From Liolophura sinensis (Eukaryota; Mollusca; Polyplacophora; Chitonida; Chitonidae), in the NCBI RefSeq assembly GCF_032854445.1, contig NC_088304.1, positions 15,017,704 through 15,081,703 on the forward strand: DNA of 64,000 nt, written 5' to 3'. The notes below the pieces were generated by a model. The model was not told the origin of the DNA. It did not search any database and saw only the letters and a list, made by a program, of their open reading frames with translations. Shown here one piece after another: positions 12,166 to 25,300 of the stretch. The translations under genes were made by a program, and so were the position numbers. Positions within the stretch are counted from its first letter, which is position 1; the number at the start of each line of letters is the position of its first letter.

Positions 12166-12285
12166 GTCACTTAGCCGATCCCTGGAAGTGCTCCGCGACG
12201 GCCCGTTGGTCTGTGGAGTACCCTCAGATTGTGAACTGCAGTTCAGTTCCCGCGGTATCTTGTTGTTCAACGTTTGATTGGAATT
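12166..12285 (-). CDS. AUTS2: AUTS2-family internal exon (40 codons, ends STSRDRLSD)
   Basis: Internal exon, phase 0 at both ends: acceptor CATATCTTTTCAG and perfect donor GTAAGT after codons CGG CTA AGT GAC. The 40-residue peptide begins NSNQTLNNKIPREL and continues through NCSSQSEGTPQTNGPSRS to STSRDRLSD. It aligns by eye with human AUTS2 as I recall it, where an exon starting NSCRDSDSES leads to SSSRERLSD before a splice junction. Shared features are the N-S start just after the junction, the Ser/Glu-rich middle, and the terminal S-x-S-R-[DE]-R-L-S-D. In the family this region belongs to the basic/Ser-rich N-terminal part, ahead of the Pro/His-rich segment and the AUTS2 domain. The intron upstream is 33.0 kb and the one downstream 1.28 kb. 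Alternatives are the paralogous vertebrate groups FBRSL1 or FBRS; an invertebrate would be expected to carry one ancestral member. Confidence 0.82.
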
Positions 12286-14479
12286 CTGAAAAGATATGTG
12301 ACACACCTTGAAATAATCGAAACATGAAAGCATAATAAAATCTATGTCATGTAATTCCCATGTCTATGATGTAAGATGCCCACCACCTTTTTCCGTCTGG
12401 GCTACAGAATATTCGCTCTCAGGGTTATTTTGCTGAAAAGCTGAAAGGAGTCCTGAAGAGGAAATACATGCAAAACTACAAATATATGTGGTAAGCAATT
12501 TTCATTTAATTTCTTGCAATATTACAAAAGCACTTTTTTTCCTTGTAAAATAAGTCATAAATATTGTCATTATTTACCAACATTCTTAATATTCTGTTCA
12601 GAGATATGCACCTAAGCTCACAAAAAGGTCACCTCTCCTTCTCAAAGGATTTAGAAATCACGGAACTTTTAGGGAAGTAAGAAGATACAATAAGCGTATC
12701 ATGAATTGGGGTAGAGTTCAGGGCAGGAGAAAACTATCCTTGATGCAGCAGCAACAACAACAACACTGTCTGCTGTATCACCACTGTTCATTCCCTGCAT
12801 ACATGTAGGTTTTTTGGACTAAAGTTCACGTTTTCCCTGAACTGCAATTAATCAATTAATTCAGAGCTGGAAAAAAAAAAACACCAGCCCTATGTGTCAG
12901 AAAAAAGTAGAAACCATTAAGGGGATTTAACAAGATGAGGTGTTTTTAGGCCAATAGGCTGTTGAGCACACACATCACAGATTAATCATGGCAGACTACC
13001 CAGTAATCACTTGACAGAAGTAGGAAAAAATAACCAAACAGCATCCAATCTTGTCAACAATCATTGGTCCTGTCTAAATAAAAAAAACATCTGAGAAATG
13101 TAAAAAAAAAAAAAACATAAAAAGAAAAAAAGAAAAGAAATATAATGAAAGCCGTTCCGAGCAAAAACTTTAAAAAAAAACCCCTAACAAATGCAATCCC
13201 TTTCATTTACCACGTAACAAAAACAGAAGTTCATCTCAAGTTTTATCACACTAAATCTACAGCAATTCTGTTCACGCTGGTAGACTTTTCTGTTTACGAG
13301 TGATGCTTATATTCATTTTCGACGGCCAATACAGGCGTATTTTTTGGATACGTCATTAAAGGTGACGCCATAGCTCCATATCCTGACACATTACACACAA
13401 ATTTTGTGATTCCAGTTAACCAACAAAGCCATCATAAAAAAAAAAAAGTAGCCACTCCAAACCGACATAAAACTGGTATCTTTATCTGGGGCGATATACT
13501 AGCAATATTCCTCATTCAAGATGAATAAGATTACCTCGGGAAGGGACTGTCTTCTTAAGAACCTATTTTATAATTCAAATTTAAATTCAAGAATCCTCCA
13601 ATATGCAGTAGATGTACACTGCATCATGAGATTGCCATAGAACTGGTACTGGCCGATCAAAAACACATTAACTATCCCATCTTTTCAAAACTAAAGCCTA
13701 CAACAAGCTTAGGGCTCATATTTATCAAATGTCTTGAAGATTTAAATCAAAAATTCAAAATACAGCTACAATTAAAATATTCAGCTCTATGAAGTTGGAA
13801 ATTTGTACATTGTTTCTTTACTACAGCCACAATTTGAGTTCTTTCCTGAATTTGGCTTTTACAGCACTTGCAATTTATGACTTAACTCTTAAATTTCTTG
13901 ACACATACAGGCCCAGGTGAACATTTTCTGAATGCAAATAATATTCAGTCTGTCTACACTGATTATAGTCTACAATCTCAGAGGACTCTTAGAAATCGTC
14001 AGTTGACCGAGAACTGAAAAAACCTTGTAGGAAATGATTTAAAATCTTATCTAAGCCCGATTTTAAAGGTACTCATTTTGTATGTGTGCATATATGGTGA
14101 CATACTCCCATTGTAAAAGAAAAGTTTTCAAGCAATTTGTCTTAAGAGCATAAAGTTCAAAGGCATAAAGCATGTACAAAAAAAAAAAGGGGGTTGTCTG
14201 CTACAGGTATTCAAAATGGTCACGTGCATATTGGAATAAAAGGATCCCATGCCATTCCATCAAAGTTTGATTCTAAAATTATAAATTAAAAACATTCATA
14301 CCCAGCTGCATAATCACGCTGTGTAGAACGTTTTCCCAATTTAATATCTTGTATACTCCGTTGTCTCCCGTAACTCTCACGTTAAATGGAATAATGAACT
14401 CCTCACATGGTGGCTTTTATCTTTAGATGTGTGGTATCATACAATGTTATCATAGACATTAGACGGGAAACAAAATTGT

Positions 14480-15300
14480 AGGATTGAAAAATTGGCTGCT
14501 TAGCAGGCATTAATCCTTCAGTAAGAACTCTGAGCTTTCCAACTGTACACCAAGACGCACTAGCTTCCACTACATCGCCACTGGACCCAGCGTAACATCC
14601 CATCCTTAACGAATAGCCAAGCCATGAGCAGAAGGGGATCAGCTTTTAAGGCCAACCGTGCTGACGAAGGTGCCAGTCCGGAACAGCCATGCATTAAACG
14701 CAATCTAATTCTCAGTTCAGCCGAGATTCCTGTAGCTTTTATCAAATTTAAATGCGGCGTGTTTGTTGATATCGCTGGGATCGATACCGGCTCACCAATT
14801 CTGTCAAATGTGACGTTGGCGGAATTTATCGGGTTCCCTTGGGACAGGGTTTGTATGGGAGCAGATTCAATCAGCATGAAATATCGACGCACAGCGTTTT
14901 CTCGGCGGATAGCCCCCGGGCCCATGATCGATGAACAGTTATTGTGCCAAGTGTAAAAAGCAACAAATCTTTCGCTTTGGGAGATAAGCGACGACTTGTT
15001 TGAAGATGTCCAATTTCACCGATGTTATTACATTAGCATCGGGGGAAAATATGAAAAGGGACACACAGGAGATAGCTTCGCATCAAAAGGTTTCCATGGC
15101 AACCCAATCGTGCCCTATGGGGAAATGATGATCAATTTGTGGCCCAGTGGTCTCCGTTTTTGAACTATTATTCCATAAAACCAGCATAATGGTTGCCTGT
15201 CGACAAGGGAGAGCATTGATATGCAAGCGGATGTTCAGCGAGCAATGAAGAATCCAAGAGGCCATGTTTACAACGAGCCATCAAGCCACGGCTCTTGTAT
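14480..15300. promoter_or_regulatory. Candidate intronic regulatory island with perfect X-box
   Basis: The most complex intronic block in the window. It carries GTTTCCATGGCAAC (15090-15103), a full palindromic RFX X-box. It is open for more than 100 codons on both strands between about 14560 and 14956, yet the peptides are unlike any family I know and no splice sites or start context support a gene. Confidence 0.4.
15090..15103. promoter_or_regulatory. RFX X-box
   Basis: GTTTCCATGGCAAC fits the palindromic X-box consensus GTNRCC-N-N-RGYAAC bound by RFX factors, with both half-sites intact. Confidence 0.6.
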
Positions 15301-15810
15301 ACGCTTTAATCATTGAACTACGCAAATCTCCTCCGTGTTCAAGTTACTGAGTACATCACCGACGGATTGAAGACTTGTTGAACTTGTGTCAGCACTGACA
15401 ATTTTTTTGCAACAAACCCAGGATAACCAAACAATGGAAATTAAGGTACAAGTATTGTGCACCATAAATCATCTGCTATACTTAGTTATTCTGCTATCCT
15501 TTAATACATGCACACGTAAATACCCACAGGTAGAATGGCAATCTCCCTAGGCAGATGGCATATAGCAAAAGTAAATGAAATGACATGTATCAACAAAATA
15601 TTGAAAACACGTATTGTAAGTTGATTTCCTTCAATACATGGAAACAGGAAAATCTGTCAAAACATTGCTTTAAGCCATTTTACTTAACCATCACAAATAA
15701 ACCGTTCTTATTGGTCAGAAATGAAATGTAATTCTGTCTAGCGTATTGCGATTGTGTGCCGTATTTCATCATCACAATACATTTGGGCATCCATCTGACC
15801 ACTGTTTTAT

Positions 15811-15932
15811 TTATTTATTTATTTATTTGATTGGTGTTTTACGCCGTACTCAAGACTATTTCACTTATACAACGGCGGCCAGCATTATGGTGGGAGGAAA
15901 CCGGGCAGAGCCCGGGGGAAACCCACGACCAA
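15811..15932 (-). mobile_element. SINE-A, 5'-truncated, antisense
   Basis: This copy carries only the tail and the 3' half of the element, ending inside the CGTGGGTTTCCCCCGGG segment; the tRNA head is absent. A perfect 15-bp target-site duplication, TGACCACTGTTTTAT, flanks it at 15796-15810 and 15933-15947. The truncation therefore happened at insertion and not by later deletion. Confidence 0.93.
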
Positions 15933-17526
15933 TGACCACTGTTTTATGTCGATGTCTAAGAGCACTGATCTTGTACAAATGAAGTCCTGTTTCTTTGCGA
16001 AAGGAAACAGTTAACCTTTACAACAGAAGCCGAGATTTATTCATGTTTCAAACAAAAACTCTGCCAATTGGATCCTACATGAGATAATCCTTTGTTAAGC
16101 ATAAACAAGAATAATGCCACCATGCTAATACAAAGCCATTAGCAAAAGGTTAAAGATGTAACAGGAACAAGGCTCCAAACAACAAATGGGAATTTGTCTG
16201 CTCTGAAAGGTCTGAGTCAATTAACTTGGAAAACTCTGAGGTAATTCATTATGTCTCCGTGGCCAAAGCCATAAATAAACAATTGTTGCACACTAAAACA
16301 CGACGATAGACTAAGACTTAAAATGAACTCCTTCATGCCTGTGACCTATTCAAATTGTATTAAAAAGTGATTTAAACCATGTTGAAAAGTGTTCGTCAAA
16401 AACTGGTAGATCACAGCATACCTGTTGAACACTTAAAGCCACTTTTCTTCTTTCTATTTTACCATCCATTTTTGATATACAAATATTTTTCGCAAGTCAA
16501 TAAGCGGGCGACCTTGCTCATGCAGACATTTGCACAGTTTGACATTCGTTCGAAACTAATTCACACTGACCAGTCTGGCATGTCTATTATCAGTTACCTG
16601 CCAAAGATCGGATGTTTACTTCTGAGCACTCTCCATCCACAAATTGTCCACCACCATCCAGGTGAAAAATTTTTGAATATGGTCTTGCGCAACAATCAAA
16701 TAAAAAATATAACAGAGTACACATTTTCCCCATATTCTCATTAATCCTCGTTAAAGACAGCCTTGAATCATGGAATGATCAGACGCCCACACCCCCTTTG
16801 TGCCACAATGGGCACACTATTTAACAAAGCTCATAATACCTACCATGTGCTCACTTTGATCCAAACCAATTACAGGTAATTCACCACTGAGTTTATTGAT
16901 TTCCTTATTTCAAAGTTCTCATTAGAGTGACTAAGAATATCCAAGGTTTACTGAAACCTGGTGTAATTCTCATTACTCTCTGATCAACGTTACAGTGTGT
17001 GCAAAGTTTCCAAATGTCTGTTAGCAGACTCCATTACCCGAATTCCTTGATCTTTTTGCATATGAAAGAGCAACCTTTAGTGCAATTTATGCACATTTTT
17101 AATTTGATTTTGCAGACAAAACTTCCCTGATTGGATTGGCCAATTCCATGGCTTCACAAAAAGAATAATGCCTTCATAATATGCTTGAATGAACACCTTG
17201 CAAACATGCAAAGAGGATGAAGAATCTCAGCCTAAACTCCGACTAAGTTTTTAACAGTGTACTCCACTCAAATGTGAATTACTGTTATTTTCATTGTTAA
17301 GAGTTGATGAAAATTAAGAGCAAATTAAGTTCAAATGTAAGTACATACCACAAATTAAGGCTCTGGTTGACTTTCTGATCCTGGATCTTCAGGAATATAT
17401 GATTTAGTATTTCAGGTTATCCCGCCTCGTTAATACAATTATTTAAAGTACTGGTATTACAGCCAATTTCGGATTAAGTTATTCAACATGATCAACTGCC
17501 ACAAGTGACCCTGAAGCCTTGCCCTA

Positions 17527-17815
17527 TGATTTGATAGATTTATTTACTTATTTGACTGGTGTTTTACGCCGTACTCAAGAATATTTCACTTATATGACCG
17601 CTGCCAGCGTTATGGCGGGAGGAAACCGGGCAGAGCCAGGGGAAACTCACGGCCATCCGAAGGCTGCTGGCATGCCCTCCCATATACGGCCAGAGAGGAA
17701 GCCAGCATGAGCTGGACTTGAAGTCAGAGCGACCACATTAGTGAGAGGCTACTGGGTCATTACGCCACACTGGTGTGCTAATCCCCTGGTGCTAACCCCC
17801 TGGCCAAGGAAGCCC
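17527..17815 (-). mobile_element. SINE-A, near full length, antisense
   Basis: Tail, body and degenerate head are all present, and the element carries the extra internal segment CCCATATACGGCCAGAGAGG typical of the longer copies. The flanking 10-bp duplication is CCTTGCCCTA at 17517-17526 and 17816-17825. The head region contains a small local duplication (TGGTGTGCTAATCCCCTGG then GTGCTAACCCCCTGG). Confidence 0.9.
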
Positions 17816-18375
17816 CCTTGCCCTAGGACAATAAACACTGCTTATAAAGACAGATATAAATATAAATGTCTGAGAGTGGATCATGTGACCATTTTGCATC
17901 CGTCCAGACCAAGGCTGGAAGTGGTCGGAATGGGCAGACGGCAGGCCATGTATCATCTGTCTGCTAGTCTTCAGGATGCTCCAGACCCCTTCCTGTTTCC
18001 TCAGCAGGCACTCAATTTCCAATCTTAATCCAAAGAAAAGGGTCCCTCAACAATGCCCCTGAGGGAGAGGGAATGTGACATAAGTCATCCATAGGTGGCC
18101 TTAACTCTAAAAGGTCGTTTCTATGGTGATGAGATTTCAAATAACTGGGTTGTCAGGTTCCTCAAACGCTCCAATCTGTCATCATGACTGCGTGAAGCCA
18201 GGACAAGCTGGAGTACAGATGCCACCCAAAGATCGACCATACCAGACAGTGCTACTTGTATTTGGAAAATGCTGCTTGAAAAATGAGTATCATCATCGAC
18301 AAAACCCATTCACAAATGAAAATTTATAAAAATCTTTCTTGTAATATTCAATTTCATTTTTAAAAGGATGTCTAC

Positions 18376-18875
18376 AGGCCTGGTCACACCAAAATTTGGA
18401 TTAGTTAAGATAACTCCTGAGTGAAAATCTACGGGTAACCATCACAGAACTTGGGATACTGATCGCATGATAAGTCATTTTGGATCTTGATCAATCTGAT
18501 ATACTTGATCAATATATCACCAGTGATCGTCAGATGGTCTGAGTGCTTGTAGGTGGGTTCTGGGCATGCATAAAAACCAGCTACACAATGCAGATATACA
18601 CAACACAGGCCAATCTTGATTATGTCAATCTTCATTAATTGTCTACAGATTTTTGTTACAGAGTGTCTCTGATTTCATGCAATCATGTGACTACCATGGA
18701 TAAAACAAAACAAAACAGACATCTGCATTCGATTGGTCAGTTTTAGAGTGATTGCAAACAATTTTTGGAAATTTAATTGAGTAAATCAGCTGTGACTGAC
18801 CACGATCAAAAGATCATGACCAATCGCAGAGGTTAATATACGTAGGTAGTCCTACCTCCAGTGTGATCGTGGCTT
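18376..18875. mobile_element. Possible degenerate DNA transposon/MITE
   Basis: GGCCTGGTCACACCAAAA at the left is loosely mirrored by CCAGTGTGATCGTGGCTTTA at the right. The interior is rich in short GATC-containing inverted motifs (TTGATCAA, TGATCGT, ACGATCAAAAGATCATGA). No transposase sequence was seen, and the boundaries are approximate. Confidence 0.35.
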
Positions 18876-20499
18876 TACCAAAACATTTTTATAACCTTGT
18901 GACGTCTCATCCTAGCTGACATCTGCAAATTAGTACACTAGTATCGCTTATAATTCTATTTAATTTGGTCCCATCAAAATTCCTATTGACAGACTGGATT
19001 TGAGAACTTTCAAAGTATCATGTTTTAAAACAAATCTCCGATAGATTTTGTAAACGCTAATCTCCGTTTTACTTATTATTCACCCGCCAGTTTAAATTAA
19101 AAGCACCCATACAACGTTCCTCTAAGAACTGAAGTGGCAGAAATCACAAAAAAAACAATCTGTCTCATGTATTTGTATGTAACCAACTAGTTTGATTCTA
19201 CTTGTGCAATTTGATTTTGACACTGAATTGTACAGAGGGCTTTGAAAAACGACTTCTAAACACTCACTCAAAGAGGTGGCACTGAAACTGGTTTTGCATT
19301 TTAAAGTCTTAACAATGAAGATATTTGCTCCACTGGCCCACACGTTTAATGGCAAGATTCAAACAAATGCCCCTTCAGCCAAAGACATAACTTTGATCTT
19401 TATGCAGTTAATTTTCAGCCACTGATTTTTTTTTTCTTTCAAATATACTGCACGATACAGAGGGCACATTGAGACCCGTTCAATTCCGAACTTCCATTTA
19501 AATGTGATGCTTAACATCTTGCAAATGAGCTAGAGCGGTTTACTTGGTAGAAAAAATACACAGGAATGCTGTAGAACCTTCAAAACTGTTTGATTCTCTT
19601 TTATGAGAAACAAAAACACTCACAGGTTAATCAGTTAAACCTAATGGCTCTACCAACCAAGTCCTTAAATGAAATTTAAAAGGCCTCATATAGATGAAAG
19701 GAACATTTTTACTCATACAAGAACGACACAGTGCTCTATTCTCAATTTATTCGTGGACAAAATCAGTGCAAGGGCTTCTTGCTTAAATTAAAACTTGTCG
19801 ATATACACTGTACTGTTTTTGTATTGTAACCGAAGAGGCTGGTAAATGGAGTAGCTGATAGTTATAATACACAATTGCTTGCTTTTCAATGAAGTACCTG
19901 CTGAAATTATGGTCCACTCATGGTCATCTCAGAAGGAAGGGAGATTACGCGAAGGGAGAATACTAAGCAATTCAATGTTACAAGCATATGCATACATGTT
20001 CAGACACTCACACTTTATTGAAGCACAGAGTGCTCTGTATGACTGTCCACGTCAACAGAACATGAGGAATTACTCCCCTTGACTCTACTTCTCCTTACAT
20101 TTTGCTGTGGAAAGGATGGAAACCCAGTGTAAATCCGTAACATGATATTTCCACTATAAGCCAATGTAAAAAATTAGAACTATCAGAACTATAAAAACAT
20201 TCATATGTCATCACGACAAACTTTTTTACTATACTGTGACGCACGAGGAAATCTGTATAGCTATGATTGCTTAATTTCATGTGATTAACTGAATTTTACA
20301 AGATTTTTTATTACCAACTAATCATCCTATTACTTGCAGGGCAATTAGTCGGTGAAAAATTCCAGGAAATTACGCGATATTTTACTTCCTGTATTTTTAT
20401 TTTTTTTGGTTTTTTTTTTTTTTGCATGTATCTTAGCTATTGGCTGGTGCAAATTCAGTTTCAATGAACTGTGATAGCTAATGCACATGTACAGGTAAA

Positions 20500-20538
20500 T
20501 GTGATGAAATAGGTCAATATGATGAAATAGGTCAATAT
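20500..20538. repeat. Short tandem duplication (19-bp unit)
   Basis: TGATGAAATAGGTCAATAT is present twice in immediate succession with no differences. Confidence 0.85.
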
Positions 20539-22285
20539 GAATTTATTACTACAGTTAACGAATAATTATAATATGTACCGGTGTATTACAGAAAATTCTA
20601 TATTGTGTAGGAAACCGACCAATTGGAAAAATAAAATATTTCATCTCAAAATGACTGCAATAAATACAAGTACCTTTCAACTAAAAAAAAAATTGTGCAT
20701 ACAGTGTATTGCTACAAGGGTAATATATTCAAAGACACCCCTATCCTTAATACATTATGTCCTGAACACAAGCAATACCACATATCAAAAGCATGTTAAT
20801 AACACCTGGTTTCAACATAAATAATGATGAACAACTTCTCTTGCAAGAAAAAAAAGTTTTGAAGTGCAAAAAAGTGCTATGTCAATATTATCTCCCCGTT
20901 TTGAGAGTTCCTGCAAGCCTTGTAAATACACTGTACTTGTATTCCTCTCTGAAGCGTCAAAATGAGAAGTGCTATATAGCTGGCAGACAAGGAATGCATT
21001 CAGCAGACCTGCCCATTACCATCATGAGTGACACAAAGCCACCAGCTGAGATGCCTTGTATAACTGTTATTTGACCTGCAACTCATTCATGGACTACAAA
21101 TTTAAACTTTGATATGGAAATCGTGCCTGGTACATCCACTGTCTATATCCTGGCATCATTGAAAACTGATGACCCTTTCTCTCTTGTGTGTTACTGGCTT
21201 TATTTCCTATTTGTATAATTTCTTACATACCTTTGTCTTTGGGAGCTAGTGTCAAACATTGTTTTGGAAATGGATCTTGCAATTATCAACTTGAAACGGA
21301 ACGCCCTTTACAGACAAAGAATGTCAGACATGACTCTTACATCTGATCAGGCTGTAAATGTATGGGTATGTCACACATTTCTGGCATCTTCAGGGATCTA
21401 TGTAAGCAACTTAAGGCTTCTTCTCAACGCATACTCTGTAATACGCATCCATGTATTATGCTGCTGTATCTATTACAGGTATCACATATTTAAACTGTGT
21501 CCAAATAGAATTTTTCCTTTTCAGCAGATGAATATGTCAATAGTACAAAATATGTACAATAGTTGACAAAATGTACATCAAGACTGCCGGAAACGTGAGG
21601 ATTTTCCTTCCCGTCCATTCTTTAATATATTCATCATGGTGTGTCATGTATTACAACCAAAATAACCCATACTTTCAATGGTATCCCAAAAAAGTATTTC
21701 TGTTTATTGCTGATTACTATGTCAATACTAGCCGTGGGCCTCATGTAGCTCACCCACAAAGATGTACACTTATAGATTTGTGGTATACATGCACATAAAT
21801 TGGACATAAAGCAGTCAGCCCCGCGGACTTGAACACCTTATTCTTTCAGTAATATACAGACCAATTTCCTCTCACTGCTAAGAAGGTAACCACTGTCCAT
21901 AATTTATCTTCATTTAAAACAAATCTAGCCTCAGCTGGGAGGTGGAGGGAAGATAACAGTTCGTGACAATCTCAGGCATTCTTTCACTGTGGGAGGGGAA
22001 AAAAAATGGGCCAAACGTACCGGGCCCTTTTTTATATTTCATTACTATGGACCTCATAAAATTCACAGCATCACCTGAAAATTTTACGGCTGTGCAGCCA
22101 AATACGTCTGTAGGAGGAGCCTTCAGCATTGTTGTAAACTACTCATCCAATAAAAATTTTCAAGGGCTGATATCTTAGGAAAAGTTAAAGTTCCACAGCT
22201 TTCAAAGTTTTGCACAACTTCCTTATATACACGTATTTGTTGATGATGAAGATTTCGTTTCTTTTTTTTTTTTCTTTTTTTTTTT

Positions 22286-22388
22286 TGATTGTTTTATGCC
22301 ATACTCAAAAATATTTCACTTAAACGACCCCCCCACCCCCCCAGCATTATGCATTATGGTGAGAGGAAACCCAGCAGAGCCTAGGGCT
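22286..22388 (-). mobile_element. SINE-A 3' fragment, degenerate
   Basis: Diverged 3' half: TTTTATGCCATACTCAAAAA, then a C-rich replacement of the usual CGACGGCGGCC, GCATTATGGTGAGAGGAAAC and AGCAGAGCC. The poly-T stretches just to its left (22262-22286) may be a degenerated tail. No target-site duplication is obvious. Confidence 0.8.
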
Positions 22389-25300
22389 AATGATAAGAAT
22401 CAGAACAGGAAGTCTGTCAGTCCAAACCTCAGAATCCTCCAGGAATGGCTCATTAAATGTGTAATAACTAAAATCCTTGTGATCTGTGATGGGTTGTTGG
22501 AAACTCGCCTTCAAACAAGATCAATGTATATCCCACGTATCAGTTTATCCAGAAACTAAAATGGCGGCCATGACAATCATGTCATAGGCCAGGTTATGCT
22601 ATTATACATTGTATGCCCTTTGCCTGACTGTCTGCTTAGGATAATAACTCATTTTCATCTATACCACTAGGTACATACAGAAACCATTTCTGACTCTCAC
22701 ATTCTCAGTGTTGCACTTGAATCTGGCGTTACATTATTGCAGATCTACACATAATGTAGATGTATGCTTGTAGCTTTATCACTCATCCAATCGATCAGCA
22801 TCAATTCTCTATTTCCTAAGGAACCAGGTATAAATATAGACACTGGGGGAAAGCTCTTAAAAACAAAGAAAGTTATATGTTCCTCTTCTCATAAAGAAGA
22901 CCTTGCTTAAACTCCTTTTTAAACATTAATCGTCAGAAGAAAAAAAAACACCCTTGAGGCATGGAATATAAAAGATTGCCTTGGAATCCTGCAAAACAAT
23001 AATGTCTTCTCTCTGAGAGAAGAGATTCTCTTTAAGCCCCCATAGGAAAGCCTGGGGATGCAGTTGGGCTTACAAGGACTCTGAAAATCACATACATCTG
23101 ACATAATGAAGGCTAACAGAAGAGCCTCTTGGAGACCCACCATCATAAAAGGCTTGGTCAACATCAGAGAATATATCCCAGCTGTCTATTCCATCGCACA
23201 AAGCTTGAATATGGAGGACACACAGACTTGGGAAGATTTCCCTGACAGGGATTCATTTTTCACAGACTCCTAAAAACGTTTCCTACTGGCATTTGCACAG
23301 AAAGCCTTTGTGCGCTCATATATGTATCTAAAGCCAGAGATCTCTAGAGCTCAATTGGTCTTATATTTCAACAGCACAACATGTATTTGCAAATACATCG
23401 GATTCAATGTTATTATACAGTAACCTAAAAGACATTAATGCATGGAGAAAGTTTGCTTATTGACATATATACATACAGTACAGGTTGCAACTGGACATAC
23501 ATGTATCAAAAACAAATACAAAAGTTTTTTTTTTTCCTATTGAGAAAACTGGATTCTCAGAATTTCGAAAATCATATCATCCCGAAACTAAAATAGCCCT
23601 GCAAATCTAAATCTCCTTGTTCATGTTTTGGTCTCTCCAGCCACCCATACCGTACCATACCGAGAAGTCAACTAAGAGCATTCCTTACGGTGAGACACAA
23701 AACCTGGCACAGGGAATGACCAATGTTCCTGTGATAAGCCTGAGATGTTAACAGCCTAGTCTTGTTTTGGTCAACACTTTGAGATAATCAGTCTTGATAA
23801 TAGCTTAGGAACAAAACTATGACCCTCAGTGGCCACACAGGCCTATGTACAGGTGTACACATGCCAAAAGGCAGCTATAGGAATGCAGGGAACAGAATCC
23901 TTTCCAATAAAATCAACTGAAATTTCCTCTACTGTCTTTTCTCCATTTTGGCTAAAGTTTAGACATTTTGAAAACATTGATTTTTCTTAAAAATCAGCTG
24001 AAAATTCTTATCCCTGTGAATATCTACCCATAATGTGTACAAACAAAACACTGCAATATGCTTCTTGATTCAAATAAGAAATTATATGACCATATTTCAG
24101 AGAAAAGACAGTTAAGTCACTCTGCAACACCTCAAACCAAAAGCCCCCTCTTAAATCATCATATTGCAGCAATATTAAGGCTTTCCAGAGCACAAGACAG
24201 GTGTGTGGACCGCATCTATGAAACTCAAGCAGACTTCGACAGTGATACATGTAGTTCAACACACCAGAAAACATAGTACACACCCACGAACACTGATAAG
24301 AGTACAAGGCCATTGGTGGTGGCCAACCATTTCACTCTCCCATTTTCCACTTCCATTCATCTACATAAACCCTAACGCCATGTGATAGGAAGTTTCAACA
24401 GTTCCTGACTTACCCCCAAAATGTTGAATCACATTCTAAAACATAAGGCTGAATCACATTTAGACGTCTAGTGATGTGGGTAAAGTCTTGCCAAGGGTAC
24501 ATCCAGAGGCACATTCTTCTGATGTAGTTATCATTTCTGCGCAAAGCACAGAGTGTTCAGCATGCCGGTGTTCGTGGGATACCCATGATGGGGTTGCCAT
24601 GTGGCGCGATCCTGCAGGGGGTTAGCACCTTATCTCAATGATTCAATCAACACATTGCCTGGCCAACTAGCACCTCCAGGCAATGAAACTATTTCCAATA
24701 CGGCATCTCTTCAATCACAAGTCTTTGATATCAGTGCAGGCTGGCTAGGGCTAGGCCTTGGGGCATACCGAGAACACAGGCAGGCTTAACCAGGATCGTC
24801 AGCTTGTAAACTCTATTATCTTTGCCCACGGTGTGTTTAACACATACCTCAAATTTCAAAGTAGGCTCGCATGTAAACCCTATACAACACACCCTGCTGA
24901 GAGGGACAAGCTTTTGCCAAGGGAGATTATCCAATCTGTGATTTATCTGCCAATCCACGGTATCAACCGTGAAGGAAGACGTCTCCACAGGCTGAGGACA
25001 ACTGAGCACAATGGGATCAACTCAAGACGTAAGTGATGTCCACAGCTTTCAATTTATACCTTAGATTTATGCACACATCCTTCTTGCAAATCTAGCTTTG
25101 GTGCAACAGCAACAAACGCTCAGGCTGAGATTATTGTGCTCTTATACAGACATTGGCAAAGGACTGACAGAGTCTTCTCCCAGGAAAGCCAGACTTTGTG
25201 TACCAACGATTGTCAGAATGTCTGTGCAAATTTTTTCTGAGATTTTTTTTTGCTTTAAGCATGTCAAGAAGAAAGATCATTTAAATCTCTGTCCCTAGAA

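Noticed and set aside
14560-14956. Overlapping 121- and 110-codon frames as a nested gene
   Set aside because: Both strands are open, neither peptide is recognisable, and there is no splice or promoter context. Treated as a candidate regulatory island.
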